Positions 51,374-62,559 of a stretch of 64,000 bases of DNA are shown here, piece by piece; position 1 is the stretch's first letter; each line of letters opens with the position of its first letter. This DNA comes from Neostapfia colusana (lineage: Eukaryota; Streptophyta; Magnoliopsida; Poales; Poaceae): positions 80,143,765 to 80,207,764 of the forward strand of contig JASWHV010000011.1 of assembly GCA_030760725.1 (NCBI GenBank). The letters run 5' to 3'. The position numbers were made by a program, and so were the translations under genes. Below the pieces are notes generated by a model that was not told the DNA's origin, ran no database searches, and was given only the letters and a program-made list of their open reading frames with translations.

Positions 51374-52881
51374 ATGAAGATGACCAAGCTTCCTTCAGCG
51401 GCAAACTCTTCTCCTCCGCGTTCACGACGAACCGTGACCAGGGGGGAGTACATGTCGACACACTCGGGACGGAGTGTGTCGGCGCAAGCTGGGAGCCAGC
51501 AGCCGGCTCTGGCAGCGCCGACCCCGGCAATGCAGGCTCCAACCAGCGTCAGGTCTTCAGCTGCGCTGGGCGTACCCCACGGGGGTGCGCTAGCTGCAGC
51601 AAGAGCACTACTGCGCAATCCGCCTGCTGGGGACGCGCCTCAGGCAGTGACCCAGCAGTGGATTCGCGAGGTAGACCGTCTCGTCATCGCCGCCGCAAAC
51701 CCTCGACTTCGGCGGGGACGACGCTCCGGCCAACCGGCTGTGTCGCTGATGCGCACGCCAATGGTTGACGAGCAGACGGCGGATTCCAGCTCCACCAGGC
51801 TCCAGTCGACGGACCTGAGGACAGAGCTGGAACGGTGTCACTTGGGCCAGGATGCCCGGGTATACCTCGAGCGACGTAGAGAAAGGCGTCGCAACCAGGA
51901 GGCTGGCGACAGCATGACGTCGGCCTCGACCCAGCCTGGAGAGCAGACTTTCGCCGCGCGACCTCTGCCCCAGGCATACGCCGTGCAGAATATGCCACGG
52001 TCATATGCCATGCAAACAGCACCCCCGGCCTATGGCGCAGCCTTGCCCATACCGGGGTACGCTGTGCCAGCAGCGAACCAAGCGTTCACGGCACCAATCC
52101 CTGCAGCAACAGGGGTAGGATGTGCAACCTTGGCGCCCCACCTTCGCTTCGCGAGGTGGCCGCGCAAGTTTCGGCCGCACCTGCCCGAGAAGTACGACGG
52201 CAGTGTCAACCCGGCGGAGTTCCTCCAAATCTACTCCACCGCCGTACTTGCCGCAGGAGGGGATGAGGCCGTCATGGCCAACTACTTCCCCGTCGCCTTG
52301 ACCGGCCCAGCCCAGTCTTGGCTAATGAACCTCCCTCAGGGATCCATAACTTCCGGGGAGAGCTCTGCCGGCAGTTCATCGCCAACTTCGGCAGTTCTTA
52401 CACCCGGCCTGGCACGGAGCTCGACCTCCACACCATCCAGCAACAACCTGGGGAGTCGCTGCGCTCCTTCATCCAGCGGTTCTCCCAGGTGCGGAACACC
52501 ATCCCACACATCCAAAACGCTTCTGTGGTGGTGGCGTTCCGGCAAGGCGTCCGGGACAAGAAGATGCTCGAGAAGCTCGCGACCAGAGAGTTCCGTGATG
52601 TCTCCGAGCTCTTCAGCCTGGCAGACAAGTGCGCCAGGGCAGCTGAAGGGCGGAACTGGCACTCACTGCCGACCTCCGAGTCAGGAGGTCAGCCCGGATC
52701 TGGCGCTACTTCCTATGGAAGCAGCAAGAAGTCCAAGAACCGAGGCAGAGGCAAGATGGAATCACCGACCGCAGCTCTCGTCGCCGCAGCAGCGGCACCC
52801 AGTGGAGCTCGGGGGCCGCGCCCCGACAAGAGGTAGCGGCAGTCACCAGCCCCAGAAGGTGACCAAGACAAGCTATGCCCC
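51374..52881 (+). pseudogene. C2 Gag (Tat-type)
   Basis: It starts at ATG 51374 (MKMTKLPSAANSSPP). It is more complete than in C1: the capsid part reads KYDGSVNPAEFLQIYSTAVL, AVMANYFPVALTGPAQSWL, FIANFGSSYTRPGTELDL and FRQGVRDKKMLEKLATREF. One base is missing near 52350 compared with C1, shifting into the frame that runs to TAG 52834-52836. That TAG aligns with a CAG in C1. The metal-site motif CPVHGSCRHTTAEC follows in the same frame beyond it, and the frame continues into protease. Confidence 0.9.
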
Positions 52882-53925
52882 GTGCACGGCAGCTGTCGCC
52901 ACACTACTGCCGAGTGCCGGGAGATCCGGAAGCTCGCAGAGCGCTTCCGCAAAGGGAAGCAGCAGCGGACTGATGCCCCACCCTTCCGCCAAAGGGAGGG
53001 CAAGCAGAAGGTCGACGTCCCAGACAGCGTCGACCACCAAGTGGAGTTCCAGGAGCCTCAGCGCGCCGTGAAGGCGGTACGCAACCATGAGGACTCCAGC
53101 TCCAGCGACGATGAGCGTCGAAAGAAGCTCTACGTCATATACGGCAGGTCCGCCGACCCCTCGTCCCGAAGCGCAGTCAAGACTATGCATCGAGCGGTAG
53201 CGTCGGTGGCTCCACTCCCAAGTGCCGCACCGCACCTCAAGTGGATGGGAACCCCCATCAGCTTTGACACCACCGACTGCCCCAGGAACATGGCTGGGGC
53301 CGGCCAACTACCGCTCTTGGTAGCTCCCACCATCGCCAACGTGAGGATGTACCACGTTTTGGTAGATGGTGGAGCTGGGCTGAACCTCATCAGCCGTGCA
53401 GCTTTCCATAAGTTGCAGATCCCGATGGCCAAGCTCACCCCGTCGAGCCCGTTCTCAGGGGTAGGGCCAGGACAGATCGTTCCCTACGGCAACATCAGCC
53501 TCCCGGTGACCTTCGGAGCGCCGGACAGCTATCGGACAGAATACATTCTGTTCGACGTAGCGGAGATCGACCTCCCCTTCAACGTCATAATCGGCAGGCC
53601 AGCTCTGTACCGATTCATGGCAGTAGCCCACTATGGCTACCTCGTCCTGAAGATGCCTACACCAACAGGTGTTCTCAATATTCGTGGAGACCGCACTGCT
53701 GCAGTGTTGGCCTTGGAGAAACTCCAAGCGCTCGCAACAGCTGGGGCATCAGCCCCTAGCAGTGCAGAGCCAGACCAGCTCCACCCGAGTGCACGCCACC
53801 GTGCCTCCGCCACAGCACCCCGGGTGCAACCCCTCGACGAGGGCGGCGTCCCCTTAATGGTCGTCCAAGTTGGCGCCGAAGCCACCCAGACCACCCGGGT
53901 AGCCGGGGGCCTGGATAGCAAATAG
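52882..53925 (+). CDS. C2 Gag C-terminal end and aspartic protease
   Basis: An open frame of about 347 codons. It contains a Ser and Asp rich acidic stretch (NHEDSSSSDDERRKK), then the protease with LVDGGAGLNLISRAAF (active site at about 53362-53376) and VIIGRPALYRFMAVAHYGYL. It ends at TAG after GGLDSK, the same stop as in C1. RT sequence (VDVFAWQPSQMPGIP) continues in frame beyond the stop. Confidence 0.9.
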   Translation: MHGSCRHTTAECREIRKLAERFRKGKQQRTDAPPFRQREGKQKVDVPDSVDHQVEFQEPQRAVKAVRNHEDSSSSDDERRKKLYVIYGRSADPSSRSAVKTMHRAVASVAPLPSAAPHLKWMGTPISFDTTDCPRNMAGAGQLPLLVAPTIANVRMYHVLVDGGAGLNLISRAAFHKLQIPMAKLTPSSPFSGVGPGQIVPYGNISLPVTFGAPDSYRTEYILFDVAEIDLPFNVIIGRPALYRFMAVAHYGYLVLKMPTPTGVLNIRGDRTAAVLALEKLQALATAGASAPSSAEPDQLHPSARHRASATAPRVQPLDEGGVPLMVVQVGAEATQTTRVAGGLDSK

Positions 53926-54632
53926 GAAGGCGCACTCGTCACCTTCCTCCGGCACAACGTTGACGTGTTTGCATGGCAGCCATCACAGATGCCGGGGATC
54001 CCCATGGAGGTGATCGAGCACCACTTAAAAGTCTTCCCCGACGCCCGGCCAGTTCAACAGAAGCCCCGCAAGCAGTCCATCAAGCAGCAAAACTTCATTC
54101 GCAAAGAAATCAAGAAGCTGCTGGACGCTGGCTTCATACGGGAAGTCCACCACCCCCGGTGGTTGGCAAACCCCGTCGTTGTCCCGAAGGCCGGCGGGAA
54201 GCTCCGGATGTGCATCGACTACACCAGTCTCAATAAGGCATGTCCCAAAGATCCATTCCCTCTCCCTAGAATAGATCAAATAGTAGACTCAACATCAGGC
54301 TGTGATATGCTGTGCTTCCTAGACGCCTACTCGGGTTTCCATCAGATCCCCATGTCTAGGGAGGATGAAGAGCACACCTCCTTCATCACAGTGGATGGCC
54401 TTTATTGTTATGTCTCTATGCCTTACGGCCTAAAAAATGCTCTCCCCACCTTTGTGCGAGCAATGCACAAAACCTTTGGAGAGTTAATAAGAGACTTAGT
54501 TGAGGTGTACGTCGATGACATCGTTGTCAAGGTCAAGCAGGGTTCATCTTTGTTAGATAACCTAGCCTTAGTTTTTGACAAATTGCGCTCTACGCGCACC
54601 AAGCTGAACCCCGACAAATGTGTGTTCGGCGT
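53926..54632 (+). CDS. C2 reverse transcriptase, N-terminal and palm part, split by C3
   Basis: The frame is open from the protease TAG through the RT: MPGIPMEVIEHHLKVFPDARP, LLDAGFIREVHHPRWLANPVV, DAYSGFHQIPMSREDEEH and catalytic YVDD at 54508-54519. It stops at KCVFG, where C3 inserted (GGCGT, 54628-54632). The rest resumes at 61468. Confidence 0.93.
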
Positions 54633-55757
54633 TGTCGAAGTGTTCGGTCGACACTTCCCCCGGGCCTGCACTGGGCAGCCCGCGGAGGTTCTTTTTTCGG
54701 TGGGGCTAGTCCCTTGCGGAGAGCTTGCACGGATGGACGAGTTAGGAAGAGCTTGACGCGGTGAGTTTTACGTGGTTCAGGACGCCGGAGCGTAAAACCC
54801 TATGTCCACGGCGAGCTATGGAGCTCGCTGTATTGCTTGCTGCTCAGGGCCGGAGTCCTGAGCTTGGGGGTGAGTTACAGCTTGGGAGTGTATGGCTAGC
54901 GTATGAGTTGCAGAGTGCGAACCCAGGGTTTGAATGGCTAGAGTGCGAACCCCTGCTAACGTCGCCTACCCGAGCCTATTATAGTCCAAGACTCGGGTGG
55001 CTTACAAGGGGGGCCGGGACCCGACAGGTGGTCCCGGGGAGATTGACTGATATCTACCGTATCTGCAGTTATGCCGGTAGTTGTCTCTGCCGAAGGCGTC
55101 TGAGTCTTCGTCTTATAGCTCTGCCCATGCCGCATGCTAGTCGTAGTGGATGATGACGGTGGGGGCGGCATGGGATGTCTTGTCGCTGCGTTTATTGGCT
55201 GGTAGGCTCTAACACTGCGCGCCAGTCTGTGATGCGACTGGGCGCAACGGCACCTGACAGAGGCGTGCTCCGCGTCTCTGCGTCTTGGGAAGGCGTGGGC
55301 CTTGAATACCTTGTACGGTAAAGGTATGGGGCGTCTTTATGCCCGCTGCCTATCGCTCGGGGGAAGGCAGCGCCGTTCTGCTGGCCACGTGGCGGGCCCG
55401 GAGCCCTCCTCAGAAGAGAGGGGGATCCGGCCCCGCAGGACACGTAGAGCCTTCGGACCTCTCCCCACGGAGGGAGAGGTTCGGCTTCTGTTGGCCACGT
55501 GGCGAGCCTGGAGCTCCTCTCTGAGGAGAGGGAGGTCCGGCCTCTCCGAACAGGCGGCACCTTCGGACCTCTCTCCAGCGGAGGGGGAGGTCCGACTTCT
55601 GTATGCCACGTGGTGGGCCCGGAGCTCTCCTCCGAGGAGAGGGAGGTCCAGCCCCGCTGGACGCGTGGCGCCTTCGGAGCTCTCCCTGCGGAGAAGGGCG
55701 AGATCCTTAGGCATTTTCCCCTGTGCGCGGGGGTACCCCATATCGAGGGTACCGACA
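54633..55757 (-). repeat. C3 3-prime LTR
   Basis: Reverse complement of a family C LTR. On the minus strand it starts TGTCGGTACCCTCG at 55757 and ends CACTTCGACA at 54633. ACGTG repeats lie at about 55385-55680. The minus-strand promoter region near plus 54980 reads CTATAATAGGC, a change from CTATAAAAGGC. Confidence 0.94.
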
Positions 55758-55900
55758 GTGGCCCCTGGGCCCATCTCGGGGGAGATAGCGAGCCTGAGGT
55801 GGGACCTTCGTCTCTTCTGATCCGCGCACTTTCTTGTCTTGAGTACTCCCTGTGCTGGCAGGGTCTTGACGGCTTCGGTGTTCAGCCTCTTAGGAGAGGG
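55758..55900 (-). other. C3 3-prime end with likely polypurine tract
   Basis: On the minus strand, GAGATGGGCCCAGGGGCCAC directly precedes the LTR; the purine-rich part is the likely plus-strand primer. Nothing else is seen. Confidence 0.55.
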
Positions 55901-56575
55901 TGAAGCCTGGCATCGGAGCTCAGCCTGGCTGTGGGGCCGGAGGTCCGGAAGTCATCGGAGCTCAGGCCAGCGAAGGGCGTGAGGTCCGGCATCAGCGCTC
56001 GCCTCTGAAAGGAGGGCGAGGGCTGGCCTCGGAGCTCGGTCTGGCTGTGGAGGCAGAGTCCGGAAGTCATCAGAGCTCAGGTCAATGAAGGTCATGAGGT
56101 CCGGCATAAGCGCTCGCCTCTGAAAGGAGGGCGAGGGCTGGCCTCGGAGCTCGGCCCAGCTATGGGGGCGGAGTCCGGAAGTCATCGGGGCTCAGGCCAG
56201 CGAAGGGCGTGAGGTCCGGAGGTCATCGGAGCTCAGGCCAACGAAGGGCGTGAGGTCCGGCATCAGCGCTCGCCTCTGAAAGGAGGGCGAGGCTGGCCTC
56301 GGAGCTCGGCCCAGCTATGGGGGTGGAGTCCGGAAGTCATCGGAGCTCAGGCCAGCGAAGGGCGTGAGGTCCAGCATCAGCGCTCGCCTCTGAAAGGAGG
56401 GCGAGGGCTGGCCTCGGAGCTCGGCCTGGCTGTGGAGGCGGAGTCCGGAAGTCATCGGAGCTCAGGCCAGTGAAGGGCGTGAGGTCTGGCATCAGCGCTC
56501 GCCTCTGAAAGGAGGGCGAGGGCTGGCCTCGGAGCTCGGCCCAGCTGTGGGGGCGGAGGTCCGGAACTGCTCAGT
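55901..56575 (+). repeat. Tandem repeat of about 116 bp, five to six units, in C3
   Basis: Units carry GTGAGGTCCGGCATCAGCGC or close variants at about 55979, 56095, 56249, 56364 and 56480. A shortened unit lies near 56208. Each unit includes CTCTGAAAGGAGGGCGAGG and CTCGGAGCTCGGCC. The array occupies the place where C1 has the antisense ORF. Confidence 0.92.
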
Positions 56576-57029
56576 GGTCCCCCCTTTCCTATCCCTTAGT
56601 CTCATTTGTCTTACTGTCCCAGGCCGGAATACGGGGCTTGGGTAATCCAGTGCACTTGGTCCCGGAGGTCTGGCCCCAGCCCCAGTCAGGGTGTAACCGT
56701 CTGGCCCCCTGGTACTTAGACCGTAGCGCCGGGAGGCAGAGTGCGCATGCTTTGGGTGCAAGACCGAGCAAAGCAAGGCTCCTGACCCCCCGTTCTAGCG
56801 TAGGTCTTTTCTCGGAGGAGACCAACTGGCGGTGTAGTACCCTTATAGGGGGAGATCCAAAAGGCCACCGGGCCTCTGGCAGGTACCCCAAGCACTACCG
56901 CCTTCGGCAGGACGGCAAATATCGACTATGCATGAGAGCCGGAAAGAGAAGCCGAGTGTACAATGGACGCACACTGTCTAGAGCGTGGGGAGGTGTTCAT
57001 ATAAATTAATGCGTAATTTAAATAAACAC
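56576..57029 (-). other. C3 noncoding region, homologous to C1 post-pol region
   Basis: Its reverse complement resembles 47540-47700 of C1 (shared CCCAAGCCCCGTAT and GACTAAGGGATAGG-like blocks). No gene is seen. Confidence 0.6.
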
Positions 57030-57733
57030 CTAAGTAAGCATGGTGAACTTACTGGGTAGCGTCGGAGCGCCTGTCTTCACGCAGAGCGGGTCATGCGTGG
57101 CTTCGTCGTACGCTGGACACGGGGGGACCCCCATGGCTATATCAGGGGGAAGCATGGCTTCGGCCCCGCACACCATGTGGAAGGGTAGTTCCCGTGACCC
57201 GGCCCTGGGAAGTCCGGCTGGCCCTCGACATGGAGGAGCCGGTATCCCCCGACGGCTCTGGGTGCGCTTCTGCACCGGTTGTGTGGGTCTGCTTGGCATG
57301 GACCTGGCATGCATTGCATCCCTAACCGGTTTGACGGAGTCCAGGTGGCTCTCGGTCAGTAGGAGCCATGCCGGGTGGCTTAACCGACCAACGTGCGGGA
57401 CGATGAGCGTTCCCAGCACTCGCCTCCTTGGACTACTGCGAGCTAATCGCAGCCTTCCTCCTGGGTTATGCACCGCAATAGGATGTCGTGGCGCCACGCC
57501 AGTAAAGATACCAGCGCGTAGCACTTAGCCATCCGCACCACCCGTTCAGCGGATGCACGTTCATCAGGAAGGATGTCCTTCAAGGAGTCCCGGACCTCCG
57601 TGGTCCATGCATCGGGACTACTTGAGCTTCTGGATCTTGAGCGCTGGGTTGCACGGAATTCCCAGTGACTCTTACGATCCATTGGCGGCATCCAGGGCCG
57701 CCGGGACTGCCTAGCTTCGAGGCACTGGTTCAT
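57030..57733 (-). pseudogene. C3 integrase remnant
   Basis: Minus-strand frames give the pre-integrase segment (DILPDERASAERVVRMAKCYAL) and, after frameshifts, pieces around the finger region. They then jump to the late-core block MVCGAEAMLPPDIAM. The D, D, E core between them is deleted, so no integrase activity is possible. Confidence 0.8.
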
Positions 57734-58320
57734 CCCCCTTCGCCCGGCTCGGCGGGCCGGGCTGTGGACCGCAGCAACGTCCTCTCGAAGACTCCTTCAT
57801 GCGCAGGGGCTCCGATGGAGGCTTTCGCTGAGAGGTCGTCAGCTGCGGCCGTGCAAGCGCGCGGTACATGGCGCAGGTCCAAGGCGAGGAATTCTTTCTC
57901 CAACATCCGCACGTGAAGCAGATAAGCAGCTAGCTGTGGGTCATTGCACAGGCATTCACCCTTAACTTGCTTGATAACTAGCTGGGAGTCGCCCTGCGCC
58001 AACAACTGGCGAGTGCCCAGAGACAGGACTGTCTTTTAGGCCAAAGATGAGTGCTTCATACTCTGCCAAGTTGTTGGTTGCCTTGGAATTGAGACGCACC
58101 ATGTACCCAGACTGCTCCCCCGATGGCATGAGAAGCAGTACGCCGGCACCGGCCCCCTGCTTTCGCGAGGAGCCGTCGAAGAAGAGCGTCCAGTGAGGCC
58201 CGGTGAAGACCGGAGCTCGGTACTTTGGTTCACCGTCTTCGCGGCCCCCTGGGTCAGCCTTCGTTGACGTCCACTCAGCCACGAAGTCAGCCAGTGCTTG
58301 GCTCTTGGCTGTCTGACGTG
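57734..58320 (-). pseudogene. C3 second RNase H (aRNH)
   Basis: On the minus strand: AKSQALADFVAEWTSTKADPGG, then HWTLFFDGSSRKQGAGAGVL and NNLAEYEALIFGLK. A frameshift near 58030 follows, then LLAQGDSQLVIKQV-like sequence in the next frame (57730-58005). The Asp, Glu and Asp residues are present across the two frames. It is fused upstream to Gag sequence. Confidence 0.85.
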
Positions 58321-60320
58321 GTCGGGAGCTCAGCTTGAACTCCGCCGTCTTCGGGCTGTCTTCCGGCTTTGGAAGCTGGCAGTGAGTGCCAGCTCCGCCC
58401 TCCGGCTGCTCTGGCGCACTTGTCCGCCAGGCTGAAGGGCTCGGAGGCATCGCAGACCTCTCTGGTTGCAAGCAGCCCAAGCATCTTCTTGTCCTGGACA
58501 CTGTCGAAGTGCCGCCACCACAGAAGCACTTTGAATATGCGGAATGGTGTTGCGTACCTGGGAGAACCGCTAGATGAAGGAGCGCAGCGACTCCCCAGGT
58601 TGTTGCTTGATGGCTTGGAGGTCAAGCTCCGTGCCGGGACGGGTGTAGGAGCTGCCGAAGTTGGAAATGAACTGCTGGCAGAGCTCTCCCCAGGAAGATA
58701 TGGAACCCTGAGGGAGGTTCATTAGCCAAGACCAGGCTGGGCCGGTCAAGGCAACGGGGAAGTAGCTTGGCCATGACGGCCTCATCCCCTCCTGCGGCAA
58801 GTACGGCGGTGGAGTAGATCTGGAGGAACCCCACCGGGTTGACGCTGCCGTCGTACTTCTCGGGCAGGTGCGGCCGAAACTTGCGCGACTGCCTCGTGAA
58901 GCGGAGGTGGGGCTCCAGGGCCGTACATCCTACCCCTGTTGCTGCAGGTGTTGGTGCCGCGAATGCTTGGTTCGCCGCTGGCACAGTGTACCCCGGTATC
59001 GGCAAGGCTGCGCCATAGACCGGGGGCGTCGTTTGCAGGACATATGGCTGTGGCATATGCTGCGTGGCGTATGTCTGGGGCAGAGTTCGCGTGGCGAAAG
59101 TCTGCGCCTCAGGCAGGGTTGAAGCAGTCGTCATGCTGACGCCGGCCTCTTGGCTGCGACGCCTTTCTCGTCGCTGCTCGAGGAACATTCGGGTGTCTTG
59201 GCCCAGGTGGCATCGTTCCAGCTCAGTCCTCAGGTCCGTCGACAGAAGCCTGGTGGAGCTGGAATCCGCCGTCTGTCCGTCAACCGTTGGCATGCGCGTC
59301 AGCGACACAGCCGGTTGCCCGGAGCGTCGTTCCCGCCGAAGTCAAGGGTTTGCGGCGGCGACGACAAGACGGTCTACCTCGCGAATCCACTGCTGGGTCG
59401 CTGCCTGAGGCGCGTCCCCAGCAGGCGAATTGTGCAGTAGCGCTCTTGTTGCGGCTAGCGCACCCCCGCCGGGTACACCCAGCGCTCCTGAAGACCTGAC
59501 ACTGGTTGGAGTCTGCATTGCCGGGGTCGGCGCTGCCAGAGCCGCTTGCTGGCTCCCAGTGCAGGTACTGGTGCCGCGAACGCTTGGTTGCGCCTGGCAC
59601 AGTGTACCCCGGTATGGGCAAGGTTGCGCCATAGGCCGGGGACGCCGCTTGCAGAGCACATGGTTGTGGCTTATGTTGTGCGGCGTACGCCTGGGGCAGA
59701 GCTCGCGTAGCGAAGGTCTGCCCTCCAGGCTGGGTCGAGGCCGACGTCATGTTGTCGCCAGCCTCTTGAGTGCGACGCCTTTCTCGACGTCGCTCGAGGA
59801 ACACTCGGGCATCTTGCCCCAAGTGGCACCATTCCAGCTCTGTCCTCAGGTCCATCAACGGAAGTTTGGTGGAGCTGGAACCCGCCGTCTGCCCGTCAAA
59901 CGTTGGCGTGCGCGTCAGCGACACAGACGGTTGGCCGGAGCGTCGTCCCCGCCGGAGTCAATGGTTTGCGGCGGCGAAGACAAGACGGTCTACCTCGCGA
60001 ATCCACTGCTGGGTCGCTGCCTGAGGCGCGTCCCCAGCAGGCGGATTGTGCAGTAGCGCCCTTGCTGCTGCTAGCGCACCCCCACCGGGTACGCCTGGCG
60101 CTACTGAAGGCCTGACGCTGGTTGGAGCCTGCATTGCCGGGGTCGGCGCTGCCAGAGCCGGTTGCTGGCTCCCAGCTTGCCCTGACACACTCCGTCCTGA
60201 GTGTGTCATCATGTACTCTCCCCTGGTCACGGTTTGCCGTGGACGCAGGGGGGGAGAGTTTGCCGCTGAAGGAAGCTTGGTCATCTTCGTCGGCGCAAAC
60301 TCGTCGCGCAAAGGGAAAAG
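58321..60320 (-). pseudogene. C3 Gag with internal tandem duplication, fused toward aRNH
   Basis: The minus-strand N-terminal Gag starts near 60290 (MTKLPSAANSPP). The segment around TPTVDGQTADSSSTRL, DLRTELE and ERRRERRR occurs twice, at about 59280 and 59900, because about 620 bp (58940-59559 and 59560-60178) is duplicated. The capsid part (KYDGSVNPVGFLQIYSTAVL) lies at about 58800-58880. Near 58370 the Gag C-terminal segment HSLPAS breaks off and sequence from the end of the first RNase H follows. Frameshifts are numerous. Confidence 0.85.
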
Positions 60321-60341
60321 CCCCCTTCCTGGCGCGCCAAA
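60321..60341 (-). promoter_or_regulatory. C3 probable primer binding site
   Basis: The minus strand reads TTTGGCGCGCCAGGAAGGGG directly after the 5-prime LTR. Confidence 0.72.
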
Positions 60342-61467
60342 TGTCGAAGTGTTCGGTTGACACTTCCCCCGGGCCTGCACTGGGCAGCCCGCGGAGGTTC
60401 TTTTTTTTGGTGGAGCTAGTCCCTTGCGGAGAGCTTGCGCGGATGGACGAGTTAGTAAGAGCTTGATGCGGTGAGTTTTACGTGGTTCAGGCCGCCGGAG
60501 CGTAAAACCCTACGTCCACGGCGAGCTATGGAGCTCGCTGTATTGCTTGCTGCTCAGGGCCGGAGTCCTGAGCTTGGGGGTGAGTTACAGCTTGGGAGTG
60601 TATGGCTAGCATATGAGTTGCAGAGTGCGAACCCAGGGTGTGAATGGCTTGAGTGCGAACCCCTGCTAACGTCGCCTACCCGAGCCTTTTATAGTCCAAG
60701 ACTCGGGTGGCTTACAAGGGGGGCCGGGACCCGACAGGTGGTCCCGGGTTGATTGACTGATATCTACCGTATCTGCAGTTATGCCGGTAGTTGTCTCTGC
60801 CGAAGGCTTCTGAGTCTTCGTCTTGTAGCTCTGCCCATGCCGCATGCTAGTCGTAGTGGATGATGACGGCGGGGGCGGCATGGGATGTCTTGTCGCTGCG
60901 TTTATTGGCTGACAGGCTCTGACACTGCGCGCCAGTCTGTGATGCGACTGGGCGCAACGGCACCTGACAGAGGCGTGCTCCACGTCTCCGCGTCTTGGGA
61001 AGGCGCGGGCCTTGAATACCTTGTACGGGCAAGGTATGGGGCGTCTTTACGCCCGCTGCCTATCGCTCGGGGGCAGGCAGCACCGTTCTGCTGGCCACGT
61101 GGCGGGCCCGGAGCCCTCCTCAGAAGAGAGGGGGGTCCGGCCCCGCAGGACACGTGGAGCCTTCGGACCTCTCCCCACGGAGGGAGAGGTTCGGCTTCTG
61201 TTGGCCACGTGGCGAGCCCGGAGCTCCTCTCTGAGGAGAGGGAGGTCCGGCCTCTCCGAACAGGCGGCACCTTCGGACCTCTCTCCCGCGGAGGGGGAGG
61301 TCCGACTTCTGTATGCCACGTGGTGGGCCCGGAGCTCTCCTCTGAGGAGAGGGTGGTCCGGCCCCGCTGGACGCGTGGCGCCTTCGGAGCTCTCCCTGCG
61401 GAGAAGGGCGAGATCCTTAGGCATTTTCCCCTGTGCGCGGGGGTACCCCATATCGAGGGTACCGACA
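60342..61467 (-). repeat. C3 5-prime LTR
   Basis: It pairs with 54633-55757. The minus-strand TATA box CTATAAAAGGC is intact at plus 60684-60694. Repeats with ACGTG boxes lie at about 61095-61380. Confidence 0.94.
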
Positions 61468-61740
61468 GGCGTATCCTCTGGGAAGCTCTTAGGATTCCTG
61501 GTCTCGTAGGATTGAGGCCAACCCAGAGATAATCAAGGCCATCGACTTGATGCGGCCTCCCGCCCGTGTCAAAGATGTCCAGAAGCTCACGGGGTGCCTA
61601 GCCGCGCTGAGTCGGTTTATACCGAGGCTAGCAGAGCGGGCACTCCCTTTCTTTAATCTCCTGCGCAAGTCCGGCCCATTTGCTTGGACTGACGAAGTAG
61701 AAGAGGCTTTCTAGGAGTTGAAGCGGCTCCTGACGACCCT
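61468..61740 (+). pseudogene. C2 reverse transcriptase, C-terminal part
   Basis: It resumes exactly at the duplicated GGCGT with GVSSGKLLGFLVS. A short deletion near 61505 then shifts the frame. IKAIDLMRPPARVKDVQKL, CLAALSRFIPRLAERALPFF and SGPFAWTDEVEEAF follow. A TAG near 61713 stands where C1 has CAG. Confidence 0.88.
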
Positions 61741-62520
61741 ACCTATCATGGTAGCCCCAGAGCCTGGAGAGCACCTGTTGCTCTACATCGCGGCAACAAC
61801 GGAGGTGGTGAGTATGGTCCTCGTCGCAGAGCGGCCGGACCTCTCATCTTCATGACCTGCTCCGACAGCAGAAGACAGACGCCGGGAGGCCCTGCAGGAC
61901 CAAGACGGTCTCTCGGACCTCCAAGGCAACCTCCCGGAGGTCCAGGGCGACCTCCCGGAGGTCCAGGGTGGTCTCCTTTACCCCCAAGATAAACCCCCGG
62001 GGGCCCTGGGACCCCCCAGGGGCCCAACGGGACCTCCCGAAGATCACGCAGGACCCTTCGGAGCTCCCGGAGAACCAGCGGGGGCCCCCGGAGGGCCAAG
62101 ATAGCTTAAGGGCCTCCGGGTTCCAACTCCCGGAGGCCCCCTTGGACCCACTCAGCTCCAGCGGACCAGGGCCAATGGATGAAGACCTCCCAGACCTAAG
62201 AGAGAGGGTCCGAACCATCCAGAGGCCTGTCTACTACATCAGCGAAGTACTTCATGATGCCAAGACAAGGTACCTAGAAGTCCACAAGCTGCTGTATGCG
62301 GTGCTCGTGGCCTCCAGGAAGCTCCGCCATTACTTCCAGGCCCACTGGGTCTCAGTATTCACCTCCTATCCGCTGAAGACGATTCTTCACAGCCCCCATG
62401 CGACTGGCAACGTCGCTAAGTGGGCGGCGGAGCTGGCGGAGTTCGAGCTGGACTTCCTTCCTCGCCATGCAGTCAAAAGCCAAGCGCTGGCCGACTTTGT
62501 GGCAGAGTGGACACCAACAA
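61741..62520 (+). pseudogene. C2 first RNase H domain with internal repeat insertion
   Basis: It starts LLLYIAATTEVVSMVLVAER, and the canonical Asp is again absent. A Pro and Gly rich repeat segment follows, related to but diverged from the C1 heptads (LPEVQGD twice, near 61928-61975) and frame-shifted. The domain resumes RPVYYISEVLHDAKTRYLEV, LLYAVLVASRKLRHYFQAH, HATGNVAKWAAELAEFELDF. The part from 61968 to 62660 is one open frame. Confidence 0.87.
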
Positions 62521-62559
62521 AGACTGACCCAGGGGGCCACGAAGACGGTGAACCAGAGC

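Larger units (their letters stand above)
54633..61467 (-). mobile_element. Element C3: inverted, internally deleted Tat-type gypsy (gag-aRNH-partial integrase)
   Basis: LTRs at 54633-55757 and 60342-61467 (1125 and 1126 bp) are very similar to each other and belong to family C. A 5-bp duplication, GGCGT, lies at 54628-54632 and 61468-61472. Genes read on the minus strand. Protease, RT and first RNase H are missing: Gag sequence runs directly into the second RNase H. Most of the integrase core is gone and the antisense ORF region is replaced by tandem repeats. It keeps the LTR ends, primer site and likely polypurine tract, so it could have moved only with help from a complete relative. Confidence 0.95.
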
